NCBI GenBank assembly: GCA_025531455.1
Contig: JAMYHL010000027.1
Coordinates: forward strand, 248,001 to 312,000
DNA: 64,000 nucleotides
Source: Apiotrichum sp. Y4204
Lineage: Eukaryota; Basidiomycota; Tremellomycetes; Trichosporonales; Trichosporonaceae
Reading direction: 5' to 3'
Within the stretch, counting starts at the first letter, position 1. Every line of letters begins with the position of its first letter. The notes beneath the pieces were generated by a model. The model did not search any database, had not been told where the DNA came from, and worked only from the letters and a program-made list of their open reading frames with translations. The translations under genes and the position numbers were made by a program. Positions 21,239 to 32,489 of this stretch are shown here, in pieces.

Positions 21239-22949
21239 GGTGATTGGAAGTGTGGGTGTAGATAGATGTGGTGCGATGAGAAGAGGTGTGAGGATGGGGA
21301 TAGGGGTATGGGCACGATTGCTTATGTACTCGAGAGCAGGGGAGTGTCAGCAACAGCAACAAGGAATGACACGTTCGTGTCTGCAAAGGCGATGCAGGGA
21401 GATAGCACCAAGCGCACAGAACCTTCGTTGCGGGCACTTGGCGACTGTACCTGGGTTGTGTTTCATCGCACTTCGCTCCCACAACTAGAGCACTCGCAGT
21501 AGTAGCGCACATTACAGTCCCGAGCCGTACCAAGCGTACCAAGCCTTGGTATTTAGTTTGCCCCGAGGCGCGGCAATCGCGGTAAGGGGCAGTGTGGGCA
21601 CACGCCACCGTCATCTGTGGCGTTGCGCTGCATGAGCCGTACAGCCGTGACGATGATACTGCTCAATCATAATCTAGAGTTCATCGCCATTCCCACTCAC
21701 TCTACACCCTGGCCACAGGGGGCGGTGCTTACCTCGGCTGCCCCGGCAAATCTCGGAGATTGCTCCGATCTCCCTCTGCCCGGCACCGTCGGCTCACGGC
21801 TCTTATCGATGTTCGGCCGGCTAAACCACTCTGTTAATCTGTCTCAATTTAGCCAGGCGGAGAAGGGAAGCTGATGAAAGACTGTTCACGTGCAGATCAC
21901 GCTAGTATCACGCCAGAACCGTCGATCTCCGTCCCTGATCATCCTCTCATGTCTCGACCGTCTCCCTCAAAAGCGCAGCAGAGAACTCATAATTTATCCT
22001 GTGCGAAAACAATCATGACAATCATGACATCATTAACACTGTCCTGCCCCTTTTGACCTTCGGCCCTGCCAATCCATGCCGATCTGTAATCTGTAAATCC
22101 CCCGGTTTTAGGGGGGGCGCAGCACAGCATACAGCCCGTATTCCCTGGGCAAAGAGATCGACGCTTCGATTGTCTGTTTCGTTCTCTGTCTGTCATGTTC
22201 CACGACTTCCATCTGTTTCTGGCGTTCTTTTACTCATCTCATATCTGTACACTGCATTCCACTGCACTGCCATGATGGCGCGACGCGTCGACATCTCCTA
22301 TGATCGCCAGGGCTGTACAATCGACGCGTTGGCGATCACACTTGCGGTACTGTTCGTTCAGGTGGCTGCGAGCGCGGCCCAGGCCCACGCTTGGCACATG
22401 GTTGGCGCCTACTGACGCCAAAGGCCAAAGGCAACAGTGACAGTTCAGTGGCATTGCTAGCTACCAGACTCTTCTGTGTGGGACACTCCCAGCCGTCTAA
22501 TGTCAGTGTGAATGAACTCACGTGTGGCGTCGCGAGACTGACCCGGGTGACAATTCGATGCCCCCGCAAATCGAGAATGAGAACGCCAAGGTACGCCAAG
22601 GTATGAATAAGTGCAACGCTCAACTCTACTGGAACCAGACGTCGAAGTTTCGATCAACCAGCCCTGTTCCTCCGTTGCAGCTTAACGCGATCAAGTCTAT
22701 TGCGATCAAGCCTGCACTTCCCGTGTCTTATTCAAGCGTCGTCATCATACCTGGCACGGGACACAGCGGTGAAATTGCCGTCTAGTGCTCATGATAGTCC
22801 ACAGGACAGGCAGAGTTCTCATCTGTTTCTGAGCGCTGGGGTGACGAAGGATACATGGCATGCCGGCACACTCCACACAAACGCTATCAGTCAGAATTAC
22901 AGATCTCCACAACGTCCATTTCAGAGTCCATTTTCAACCATTGGCAAAA
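21239..22949. other. Gene-free region, 1.7 kb
   Basis: This is the promoter region of the WW protein and the 3' flank of the ricin-B-fold gene. Frames on both strands are short and without domain support. I see nothing else in it. Confidence 0.5.
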
Positions 22950-23659
22950 CTAGCCGTGCTGCTGGGACGTCCACATCTGGTTGACGTCCTTGGCATTGCA
23001 GCGCGCAAGCGCGGTGCTAAACTTCTTGGTGGTCGCGTCTTGGGGGCCCGCACGGGCGCACAGCTGCGTGTGGCCCCTGCTGGGGCTGGCGACCTCGAGG
23101 AGGGCGTCGCGGAGGAAGTTGTCGCTGCGCCCGAACCACCGGGTCCTCAACATCTCCCAGATCCATGGCGAGCACCTGCGCAGCCTCAACGGCTGGCCAA
23201 TGCGCGGATAAACTGTCGTCAGCTGGCGAGCTCGGCTGCTGGCAATACTCACCGCCGGCATCGAGGCACATATTCGTGCCGGCTAGTCGCATGAGACCGC
23301 CATTTACTGGAGGGCTGATCCAACCGGGGAAGTCGGAGGGACACGCAGATCTGACTGTCAGTTGCACTCTGCGGGGAATTACGAATGAAGGGGGCTGAGT
23401 TGGGATGATGTACACTACATTGAGTACATTCCGGCAGAGGGAGGACGGCCTGACGGTGTACTCTACTCGGCACTCACACGAAGACGGGCGAACCAGCAGT
23501 GCGGTTCTCGGCGTTGAGGCAGAGGAAGCTACCCGAGAAGGTATAAAACTGGATGCCTTTCGCGACGGGCGGCGAAACGGCGCTGTTGTCGACAGGTGAG
23601 GCGTGGACGAGGTGGACGGCCGCGAGGAGCAGCGCGAGGGCTACGGTGAGGAAGTGCAT
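22950..23659 (-). CDS. Small secreted ricin-B-type beta-trefoil lectin-like protein
   Basis: Exons 23478-23659, 23253-23350 and 22950-23212 join in frame to 180 residues. The start is ATG 23659, followed by a signal peptide (MHFLTVALALLLAAVHLVHA). The body looks like a fungal beta-trefoil lectin fold: FLCLNAENRTAGSPVFV, then GLMRLAGTNMCLDAGG, then PLRLRRC, and a final QMWT in place of the QxW strand end. Cysteines sit where the fold usually pairs them. Both introns use CTGAC followed by CAG. Such proteins are secreted and bind glycans. There is no catalytic chain or toxin domain here, only the lectin-like module. The middle QxW motifs are not well conserved, so carbohydrate binding is uncertain. 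Confidence 0.75.
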
Positions 23660-24388
23660 GGTTGTTGTGTGAAGATTCACAAAGGACAGGAGGGCGTCAG
23701 ACCTCTCCCCATGAGCTTATGTAGCGTTGCTGTTCGGGGGTTTCGCTCTCACGCTGCCATAACTCTCAGCTCAAAGGATTAGAGAAAAGCTCAGAGGTGA
23801 GGTCAGCTGCACATTTTCCGATAAGCTCTTCCCAGCATCGCAACCGCCACAGGAAGCAAGAGGGAACCACCCGGATGGTTCCACTTAACGTTAACGAACG
23901 GATCCGGGTCGATCACTTGCACAGGGCATGCTATCATGCACATGACTTTGCTCCTGTTCAAGATCTTGGCATACCGGACACGCGGCATCATTGCGAGCGG
24001 AAAGAAGTGCAGACGGAATGTTCTGCGGTTCATTCTGTGAGAGCGCCATGTTGTACTGTACCTCGCCGCACACATACTGTAGCTGCGAGTAGTGCCGCGA
24101 AAGACATGGCTGTGCGGGGATCTCGGCACCGTGTTGAGGTTCCGAGGATTGTGTTCGGAGGCGGACGGTAGTGAGGTCGGACGGCAGCGAGGTCACGGGT
24201 CAGAATGGTTTCTGTGGGAGCCATGAGGACAATGGCGATCCGAAGAAAGTTATGACGAGTGCGGGTGTGCCTATGATTCGCCACATCCAACATCTCCAAC
24301 GGACTGGTCGACACAACCTAGGTTTTACATTTACTCGACAACGCAAAGTATACTTAACATGTTAGACAAATCCCTCCCCTCATCGCTT
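23660..24388. other. Intergenic region
   Basis: This holds the promoter of the secreted lectin-like protein and the 3' flank of the PY-motif protein. No supported coding frame. Confidence 0.5.
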
Positions 24389-25185
24389 CTACCCCATTGA
24401 CTTCTTCTTCATAGAGTTGACGGCGTTGTCAATCCCGCGATCGCTGAGCCAGTCGACGCGCGCCGCAAGCGCCTGGGCCGAACGCCCCTGTCCGCCGCGC
24501 ACCATGCTGTCGCGCACAGAACTGCCATCAGCGATGGACATTAACTGAGAATACTCATTGTAACTCACCATACCATCAGCGCTGGGCCGGCCACAGCGTG
24601 CACCAGCGTGCTTGCGATGCCACCAATGGGACCGTCTGACGTCAAAACGGAAGGCCTTGCACGGACTTACACTTGCCGGAACTGGAACTCGATCCATAGG
24701 GCGCTGATGGAGCCGGCGAGTTGGGGGCATTGGACGGACTCGCAAACCCTGCCGAACGGTTGGGATGAGGTGGACCCGCTGGAGGCTGGTACGCCTGTCT
24801 CCACTCGAGATGGGCCTCTGGAGGCGTACGCGGTGGCGGGGGCGGCTGCTCAGGAGCATCGTAGTAGAGGTGTGGCGCGGTAGTCGCAGGATAGAATTGT
24901 GGCTGCGTTGTCGTCGGATGCTCGTAGTGCTCATAGTTGTACCTCTCTTGGAGCGCATACTTTCCGTCGACGCTGCGAAGGCTACGCGTATCTTTCTCGC
25001 GTTGCGGCCGCGAGGGTCCGGCGGTCTGGAGTTCGGTCTCCACGGCCGCAAGCTCGGCTTGGAGGCGAGCTCGGCGAGCCATTGGGGCTGAGGTTAGGTC
25101 AATCCTGCGTCCAGTACTTACACTCTGCGGCAATTTCGTACGACGGCGGAGCGTCTTTGTAGTCTGTGTCCATCTTGGAGTCCAT
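24389..25185 (-). CDS. Proline-rich protein with N-terminal PPSY motif, unknown function
   Basis: A four-exon model is consistent in frame. Exon 1 starts at ATG 25185 (MDSKMDTDYKDAPPSYE) and carries a PPxY motif, a ligand of WW domains such as those of Rsp5/Nedd4. Exon 2 begins with a short coiled coil (ARRARLQAELAAVETELQ) and then a Tyr- and Pro-rich disordered region with a run of five prolines. A short exon adds a Gly/Ala/hydrophobic segment (GPIGGIASTLVHAVAGPALM). The last exon ends with a helix and a basic tail KKKSMG. Introns have GTAAGT or GTGAGT donors. The downstream donor (GTATG then GTGAG) is ambiguous. A second in-frame ATG is at 25173. The PPxY suggests ubiquitin-ligase adaptor or trafficking roles, which is inference. 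The nearby WW protein is a possible but untested partner. Confidence 0.65.
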
Positions 25186-25655
25186 GATTGTGATCAAGAC
25201 GTCGATAGGTCTTTGGTAGCGCAGATGGGGGTGAGAGCGAACCGTTCGTCTGACCTTATGTATCACTTTGGCCGCATCTTCGTTGTTCAACCCCACTACT
25301 CATCGCTATCTCACTCGCTTCATGTTGAGAATCAACTCGTGAGTCAACGGTGACGAAAGCATTCCGCTGAGCTGGTCCCACTAGAGGCACCCTGTTGTCG
25401 TGTCTCATGAATGCGCAAGTGTGGGTCCTACCATATACATGTGTGACAAGCGGAGTGGTTCGATGTCGATGCTGTGGGAACCGATATCGGAAGCGACAAT
25501 TGTGCCTGGCTTGACAATGGTGCGATATTCTTAGACACCGACGCCGAGGCGGTACGCTAAACTCTGCATCTGCCATGGTTCCACACGTGCTGCATCGGTG
25601 CGGCCGGTGCGGTTGATGATGTACAACTGATGCATCCCGCATCGGTATGTGCTCT
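25186..25655. other. Intergenic region
   Basis: This separates the PY-motif protein from the 3' end of GPM1. No supported gene. Confidence 0.5.
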
Positions 25656-26414
25656 CTACTTCTTCCCTTGATTCTTGACGCGTTCAATCTCCACCTTGGC
25701 CGCCTCGGGATCGAGATACTTTCCGCCCTTGACTTTGGGCTTGAAGTCGGCGCCGAGCTCGTACTCGAGGGGAATGCCAGTTGGGATATTGAGGTGCGGG
25801 ATCTCCTCGTCGGAGATATCGTCGAGGTGCTTGACGAGCGCGCGCAGGCTGTTCCCGTGCGCCGCGACGAGCACAGTGTGGCCTCTCTGGAGATCCGGAA
25901 TAATCGCGTCGTAGTAGTACGGAATCAGGCGCGCGACCACATCCTTGAGACACTCGGTGACGGGGCGGAGCTCGGGCGGCAGGTCGGCGTACTGCGCCTC
26001 GTGGAACTGGGAATACTCGGAGTCGCAATCGATCGGCGGCGGCGGCGTATCGTACGACCGGCGCCAGGTGTTGAACTGCTCTTCGCCGTACTTTTCCAGC
26101 GTCTCGGGCTTGCTCTTTCCCTGCAGCGCGCCATAGTGCCGCTCGTCGAGGCGCCACGACCGGCGGACCGGGATCCACTGGCGGTTTGCGCTGTCGAGCG
26201 CAATGTTCGCGGTGTGGATCGCACGCCGCTGCACAGATGTGTGTACTACGCTTGGCGGGTCATCGCGCAGTAGCTCGCCCGCGCGCTTGGCTTGGCCCCG
26301 CCCCCTCTCCGTCAGGTCGACGTCCACCCAACCGGTGAACAGATTCTTGGCGTTCCACTCGCTCTCGCCGTGCCGGAGGAGAATAAGACGGTATGGGGGA
26401 GTAGCTGGCGCCAT
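25656..26414 (-). CDS. GPM1: 2,3-bisphosphoglycerate-dependent phosphoglycerate mutase
   Basis: This glycolytic and gluconeogenic enzyme interconverts 3- and 2-phosphoglycerate in the cytosol. It has 252 residues and no intron. The phospho-acceptor His is in [12 protein letters not shown]; the conserved block [19 protein letters not shown] carries the acid/base Glu, and [16 protein letters not shown] the second His. The C-terminus is basic (VKNQGKK), as in the family. The start is ATG 26414 ([10 protein letters not shown]); the frame extends upstream but only from a non-ATG codon. Length matches the usual 245-255. Expected to be highly and constitutively expressed. Confidence 0.97.
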   Translation of the reverse strand: MAPATPPYRLILLRHGESEWNAKNLFTGWVDVDLTERGRGQAKRAGELLRDDPPSVVHTSVQRRAIHTANIALDSANRQWIPVRRSWRLDERHYGALQGKSKPETLEKYGEEQFNTWRRSYDTPPPPIDCDSEYSQFHEAQYADLPPELRPVTECLKDVVARLIPYYYDAIIPDLQRGHTVLVAAHGNSLRALVKHLDDISDEEIPHLNIPTGIPLEYELGADFKPKVKGGKYLDPEAAKVEIERVKNQGKK

Positions 26415-27024
26415 TTTAGGAAGCTGAGATCGTGCTCGAAGTGGTTTGGGTGCATGCAAAAGTGAGAAATGCTTGGTGTTGCTCGGGATAATGGGACGAC
26501 AGACAACGGGACGACAGTGGAATGCCGTGAGGACCTTCTGCTATAAACGTGAGTGACGTCATTCACAATGTTGCCCGAGTCCTCACAACACTCAGAATAG
26601 AACACAAAAGTCTTGACAACCGCATGTCACAGGGATCAGTATGGACAACTGGGACGTCAGAGAGAGGGTTCAGGATTGTGATGAGGCGGACCATTGATCA
26701 TTGAGACGGGACGACATGTACTCGACATGTACTACCTCCTGGGGCGGCCGATGCTTTGTGGCACCTGATTGTGGCAGATGAGGACCTACAGGGCCTCGCC
26801 ATGATAGCAGACAGTCACACACTGAGTCTGATATACTAACACTCGATCGGAACGTTCTTGATGTACTGCACATGTATATATGACCTGTTCTCAAGTTTTG
26901 AGCTGCATAGGCCGAGAACTGATGGAGACGCGGCGTGTTACTGTTCAATCTTGCATTCGAGATGACATTGACTTGTGAACTTCTGATTACGTTTCCATCG
27001 TTCCTTTCTCTTCCAACTAAGATA
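26415..27024. other. Intergenic region
   Basis: This holds the GPM1 promoter and the 3' flank of the MFS permease. Short AT-rich stretches are present. No coding frame is supported. Confidence 0.5.
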
Positions 27025-28828
27025 TCACAAAGTGAACCGGTATTGGGCTTCCACCTGCACCTTCGTAGGTCCGTTTATGCCAAGGTCCTCGTCATTGTCG
27101 AGCTTCCTGTTGAGACGCTTGAGGTGCCACCTCGTCGTGAGGGTAAGAACGATGACAACGACCGAGGCGCCGAGGTTCACCGCAAACGCCAAGATATAGC
27201 GCGGAGGATAGTATAAATAGCTCGTGAATATATTAGCGCTGTTGCCTACAGAATTGATCATGGCAATAGCAATCGCGCGCTTGATGTCTGGTCCGACGAT
27301 GGAGGTCGAGATCCACGAGAGGAGGACGATTGTGGCCGCGTAGAACGAACCAGGCATGAGCATCATTGCAAAGTAACGCGCGGCAATGTTCGTCGTCGAC
27401 AGCGCGATAATGTTGGCGATGATTGTGACGCTGAATGCGCCGATGATGTGATATGAACGGTCACGGCAGCGGTCAGAGCTCCAGCCGACCAAGTTGATTG
27501 CCAAGATACACAGGAGGTAGGGTGGGGCGGTGATGCAGAGCGTGATTGTGCGATTGAAGCCGAGACCTTGGACGACCTGGGGTAAGCGGAGGATAGAATG
27601 GCAGCTCGTCACTCACAATGGGGAAGAAGTTGGTGACAGCTGCAGCAACCCATGCGGCGAAGATGGTCGACGCGAGGAGGTAGACCTTGGGCTGCGGGAT
27701 CAGCGTCATCACTCCACTTTTGGGTACTCTACTCACGTCCGTTAGTGCTAGCATAAACGCCTCCCGGGTGGACATCTCTTTCGTGCCGTCCTGTGTGCCA
27801 CGGTCGATCTGGAGGCGGAACAGCAGGCGGTCCCGCTCAATGTCCGTCAGCCAGCGCATGGTAGCCGGCTTATTGGGGATGTACATGGCAAAGATGATTG
27901 CACAGCCGACGGTCAATGCGCCTGTTGTTAATACCACGTTGGGACGCCCTCAGGTTGGAAGGGCTGGCGTGGCTCACCCTCAACGATCTGGTGTAAGCTT
28001 CATTGATCAGAGCTCAGATTTCAGATCGTAGGACTCACAAACAACCACCGCCACCCTTCAAGGCCATGTGCGCCGTCGAGCTGGAGACACGCAAGAGCAA
28101 ACAGGCCGCCGAACGCGTTCCCGATCTGGCTGCCGGAATAGAGGAGTGCGGTGCGGAAAGCCAGCTGCTTGCGGGTGTAGAACAGGGAGAGGAGGTACAC
28201 GGCACCAGGGAAGAAGGCCGCCTCAGTGATGCCCAGCATCAGACGGCAGACGACCAGTCCTGTGTAGCTCTGCACCGCGCCTGTACAGGCTGAGACTGCG
28301 CCCCATGCCGCGCACCACCCGCAGATGTATACTCCCGGCTTGGAGAGGCGCCCCGCCATCATGTTGGACGGGATCTGCAGCGAGACTGAAGTGAGTTGTT
28401 ATGCTGCCCTGCGACGTACTGTAACCCGCAAAAAGGACGGCGACACAGGTCTGGAAGTCCTGTGTGCTCATGTTCAGGTCGGTGGTCAGCCCGCCAATCT
28501 TGGCCGTTGAAATGTCTTGGCGTGAGCACATGTCGAGGCTAGTCCCGATCGCGTCTCCATGATAATGGCGACTCACTCTGCCGGTCTGGAGTCAGTGGTC
28601 AAGTCTGTATTATAGCGTACCGATGTAGTTCAATACATAGAGGGCCGTGAGGGTTGGTACGAGGAGGATATCAATCTTGCGCGTCGCCCGCTTGTCGATT
28701 GCGTCGATTTCAGCCTCAGATAGCCCCACCAGGCTCGAAGGCAGGCTGACCGCCAGGTGCCGGTCGATGCCGTCGTCCACTGGCTTGATATCGAGGTGCT
28801 CAATTGAGCCCTTGTCGCTGCCATTCAT
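27025..28828 (-). CDS. MFS transporter, anion:cation symporter (allantoate/DAL5-like) family
   Basis: This is a plasma-membrane permease with about twelve predicted helices. The N-terminus is polar (ATG 28828, MNGSDKGSIEHLD), followed by RKIDILLVPTLTALYVLNYI as helix 1, typical of the fungal allantoate/nicotinate permease group. LVVCRLMLGITEAAFFPGAVYLLS is the family signature in helices 4-5. The central loop contains ERDRLLFRLQIDRGTQDG. The C-terminus is ISTSIVGPDIKRAIAIAMIN and later helices, ending with a hydrophilic tail. At least five introns are needed (near 28570, 28420, 28000, 27725, 27600). The junction between the first and second exons is not resolved by simple GT-AG choices. A frame starting at 28840 uses GTG and was not chosen. 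Substrate is unknown (carboxylates, vitamins or ureides are usual). It shares a 1.5-kb divergent region with acyl-CoA oxidase. Confidence 0.87.
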
Positions 28829-30294
28829 TGTGGTTGTCACAGGTGGAGATGGTCAGAGGCATGCCTGCTGGTCATCTTAAGTATCTTGTGAATCCCACTC
28901 AAGTTCGCGGCCATCTGCAAGCCCCAAGAGCCGAACACGCTGTGCTTGTCACAGCACATGTGGGCATTGTCGGAACAGCTGTCAACTGACGACGGACTCG
29001 TTCGGCACTCGGTATCTGGCGGGACATCTACACCGAGCTCCGAGCTCGGCATCTTAATTATCTCACACCAGGAACACTGTAAGCTGAGTGTGAGTGAGTT
29101 GACGGCACAGATCGAAAAGCGTGGGATGTGGGGTCTGGGGCACCGTGTGCAGCTGATGTCATGGCGTATATCGCGTATATCGCGGGTACCGTATTGGACG
29201 CGCTGTCAGCTGACTATCGCTGACTTGAACCAGCACGTGTAAACCCCGCATCCACTCCCGGCCATAATTGATCGCAGGCTGACAGCCTTGATCCGCTGGA
29301 CCGATTCGGCCAAGATGAGAAGTGCAGAACAAGCCATCACCCACAACCATTGTCGACATAAGGGACGTCCAGGATGACAGCCTCATTGAGCTGCCTGGCC
29401 TGCTACTCACGTTGCACCCCTCTCCCAAACCGATAGCATGGTCATTGTGTTGGGGCAGGCGATCAGGCGAGTGGCATCACAATGTGAGTGAGCTTCAAGA
29501 CTCGCTGTGTCGTTAGCCTTGATCGATGTTAGCAGTATCAGTTGCCGAGCTTTTGGGTGATAGCAGCAAGCACCGCAGCACTCACACGGAGACAGTGAGG
29601 CTCGCAACGGACTCGATGAGAAGTGTCTTTCAAAACCATAGCTAGCTCTGTTGCCGATTCGGAATTGTCTTACAGCCCCGGACGTGAAAGAGCGGAAATG
29701 TGGCGCCAGCAGCAGAGGCGCGGGAAACTGAGACCGTCTACACTCCTAGCTCCATTGTTATAAGCCATGTCCTAACCGGAGACAATGGGCAGTGTATGTA
29801 CCGCCGGCAAGGCATGAGCGCGATCCCTGGCAGAATGCTGTTGGTCTCACGTGTGACCAAGGTCCGTCGGTCGATGGGTAGCAGCGTAGCCGGTAGTGTG
29901 TATGCGCCACTACACAGTTCCAGTGAGGTGGTTGTCAGTCTCGCCTCTATCACGATCGTCTCGTGTTCTTCCCTCAGCCGTTATGTAGCAGTCGCCTGAG
30001 GCTCTTGTCGATGAAGAAATGCAACTAGATCGTTTGATCCGTGCATTGCTGCATCAATGTTAAATACAGAGCGGTGCCCCGCCATCACCCCCCGGCGAGC
30101 GCTGATCATTCCCAGGGCCCCAGCTAAAAACATTCCAGCCACCGCTTGTTTTCCTTACCGGGGGATCTATCCGGCTATCCGGGTAACCAGGATGACTGGA
30201 CCACACTCACCAACACCAAAGGTCACATTCGCCACGTAACCCTACAACTCACTCTTTCTCTTTCTCATCATCATCCATTCCATCAACACCCACC
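28829..30294. other. Divergent intergenic region, 1.5 kb
   Basis: This lies between the starts of the MFS permease (-) and the acyl-CoA oxidase (+). A pyrimidine-rich run (CTCACTCTTTCTCTTTCTCA, 30248-30267) just before the oxidase start is common in fungal leaders. No gene is supported. Confidence 0.55.
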
Positions 30295-32190
30295 ATGTCT
30301 CCTTCAAACCGCTCCTCCTCTGCGTTCAGCAACACGGATGTCGGCCCCCCGCCGTCCTTCTCGCCCGAGGCGCTCAATGCCATCCTCGACCCAGACAACC
30401 GCGACACGCGCAAGCGCTTCAAGAGCCTGATGGTCCGCGAGCGCGACCTCTTCGTCCCCCGCTTCGACATCCCTCTCGCCGAGGAGCGCGACCGCGCGAT
30501 GGATCGCCTCCGCACCATTGGCCAGGAGAACCTCATCTCCGTCCTCGACTTTGAGCGCAACCCCCTCAACGTCTTCGCCGCCCACGAGTGTATCGGCCTC
30601 GTCGACGGCGGCAGCGCCACCAAGATGACCGTACATTTTAACCTCTTCGCCGGCACCCTCATCAAGCTCGGCACCGAGCGCCATCGACACTTCATCCCCC
30701 AGATCGATCGTCTGGACATTACTGGCTGCTTCGGGTTAACGGAGCTCGGCGTCGGCAATAATGCTCTGGAGATGACGACCACCGCTACTTGGGACCCCAA
30801 GACGAAGGAGTTTGTGGTTCACTCGCCCTCGACGCGCAGCCAGAAGTACTGGATCACCAACGGTGCTGTGCACGCGCGTTACTGTATTGTGTTCGCCCAG
30901 CTTCACATCAACGGCAAGGAGGAGGGTGTGCACGCGTTCCTTGTGCCGATCCGTGACGAGTCGCTCAAGGTTCTTCCCGGTGTGACCATCCGCGACATGG
31001 GCCGCAAGCAGGATCTCGACGGTGTGGACAATGCGCTTCTCGGATTCAACAACGTTCGTGTTCCCCGCGAAGCTCTCCTCAACCGCCACTCGGACGTCAC
31101 TCCCGAGGGCGAGTTCTCCTCGAAGATCACCTCCCGCCGCGGTCGCTTCATCAGCGTCGCCGACCAGCTCCTCTCCGGCCGCCTGTGTATTGGAGCCATG
31201 ACTCTCAGCAGCGCTAAGGCGTCGCTGACCATTGCGATTCGCTACGCGGCTACTCGTCTCGCCGTCGGCCCAACCGGCAAGTCGGACGCCCCGATCCTCA
31301 GCTACCAGCTGCAGCAGCGCGCGATCCTTCCCCTCCTGGCGCGCACCTACGCTCTTTCGCTTGGCATGAACCGCGTCAAGGCGCTGTGGGCCAACCCCAA
31401 GTCGGACCCCGAGGATGTGGTCCGCGAGGTCTGCGTTATCAAGCCTCTCGTCACCTGGCACGTCGAGCGCACCGGCTCCATTTGCCGCGAGCGTTGCGGT
31501 GGACAGGGATACCTCCGCGCCTCGCGCCTCGCGAACACTATCGGCTTCGCACACGCGGGCATCACCGCTGAGGGCGACAACTCGGTCCTCATGCAGAAGG
31601 TCGCCAAGGAGCTTCTCGCTGGCATCCAGGCCGGTAAGGTCAAGATCCCCGCCGGCAAGCCGATGAAGAACGCTGCTGAGCTCGAGGACCCGCATGCGCT
31701 CGCGGAGCTCATCCGCGCGTGGTCCGCTCAGGCTCTCAAGGACCTCTCGCAGGCGCTTGCCTCCAAGGTCGGTAAGGGCCCCGGCAAGAAGCCGCTTTTC
31801 GAGGTGTGGATGTACGAGGAGAGCGAGACGATTCAGCGCGTGAGCCGCGCCTTCGGCGAGCGCCTGTGTATGGACGAGCTTGTGCGTGCGATCGACTCGG
31901 CGTCGGGCGCTACTCGCGACGTTCTCATCCGCGTTGCCCGCGTGTACGCCCTCGCGGTCATCGAGCGCGAGCTCGGCTACTTTGTCACCCGCGACCTCGT
32001 CACTGCTACTGTTGGTGCGGTTGTCGAGGCCCGCCTGTCGGCCGCTGTCGCCGCGATGGCCCCCGATGCCGTCGGTCTCGTCGAGGCGTTCGGCATCCCC
32101 GAGGAGCTCCTCTTCGCGCCCATCGCCCTCGACTGGGAGCGCTACAACGAGTACGACAACCACGGCGAGCTTGTTTCCGCCAAGCTCTAA
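30295..32190 (+). CDS. Peroxisomal acyl-CoA oxidase
   Basis: The FAD enzyme catalyses the first step of peroxisomal beta-oxidation, acyl-CoA to trans-2-enoyl-CoA with H2O2. It has 631 residues in one exon and a CACC context before ATG 30295. The acyl-CoA dehydrogenase/oxidase signature [13 protein letters not shown] is in the N-terminal half. The C-terminal half has [13 protein letters not shown] and [18 protein letters not shown], whose Glu fits the catalytic base of the family. The protein ends in SAKL, a good PTS1 peroxisomal signal. The length is slightly below the 650-700 usual for long-chain oxidases, but all motifs are present. Codon use is strongly biased to C or G endings, suggesting high expression. 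Induction by fatty acids would be expected but no element was identified. Confidence 0.95.
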   Translation: MSPSNRSSSAFSNTDVGPPPSFSPEALNAILDPDNRDTRKRFKSLMVRERDLFVPRFDIPLAEERDRAMDRLRTIGQENLISVLDFERNPLNVFAAHECIGLVDGGSATKMTVHFNLFAGTLIKLGTERHRHFIPQIDRLDITGCFGLTELGVGNNALEMTTTATWDPKTKEFVVHSPSTRSQKYWITNGAVHARYCIVFAQLHINGKEEGVHAFLVPIRDESLKVLPGVTIRDMGRKQDLDGVDNALLGFNNVRVPREALLNRHSDVTPEGEFSSKITSRRGRFISVADQLLSGRLCIGAMTLSSAKASLTIAIRYAATRLAVGPTGKSDAPILSYQLQQRAILPLLARTYALSLGMNRVKALWANPKSDPEDVVREVCVIKPLVTWHVERTGSICRERCGGQGYLRASRLANTIGFAHAGITAEGDNSVLMQKVAKELLAGIQAGKVKIPAGKPMKNAAELEDPHALAELIRAWSAQALKDLSQALASKVGKGPGKKPLFEVWMYEESETIQRVSRAFGERLCMDELVRAIDSASGATRDVLIRVARVYALAVIERELGYFVTRDLVTATVGAVVEARLSAAVAAMAPDAVGLVEAFGIPEELLFAPIALDWERYNEYDNHGELVSAKL

Positions 32191-32489
32191 TTCCTGGGTG
32201 GCGAGATGGGAACAGAAAACGATACGATTGTACCGCTACCAGAAGACGATAAGACCCCTGTATTCCGACATGAATGACTGTGAGATGCGAAGCTTGACCA
32301 ATGCAACCTTTGTTTGCCCCATACGACTGTGTCCATATCGGTCACCCATTCTACTGACAGATGGCGAACTCCCATCAAGGCGCTGCTTGGGCTAATGATT
32401 GTCCCACTCATTGTTCTCTACATTGAAGACTTTGCATTCCGAGGGGTTTAGTAGAAGCGGGAGCCCATCTATTGACTTGGCGAAATACG

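Noticed and set aside
22950..23659. Reading the ricin-B-fold gene as a toxin
   Set aside because: Only a beta-trefoil lectin-like module with a signal peptide is present; no catalytic chain or other toxin domain is encoded.
30736..32163. 475-codon minus-strand frame opposite acyl-CoA oxidase
   Set aside because: It mirrors a C/G-ending codon bias in a clear, complete acyl-CoA oxidase. No domain; a shadow frame.
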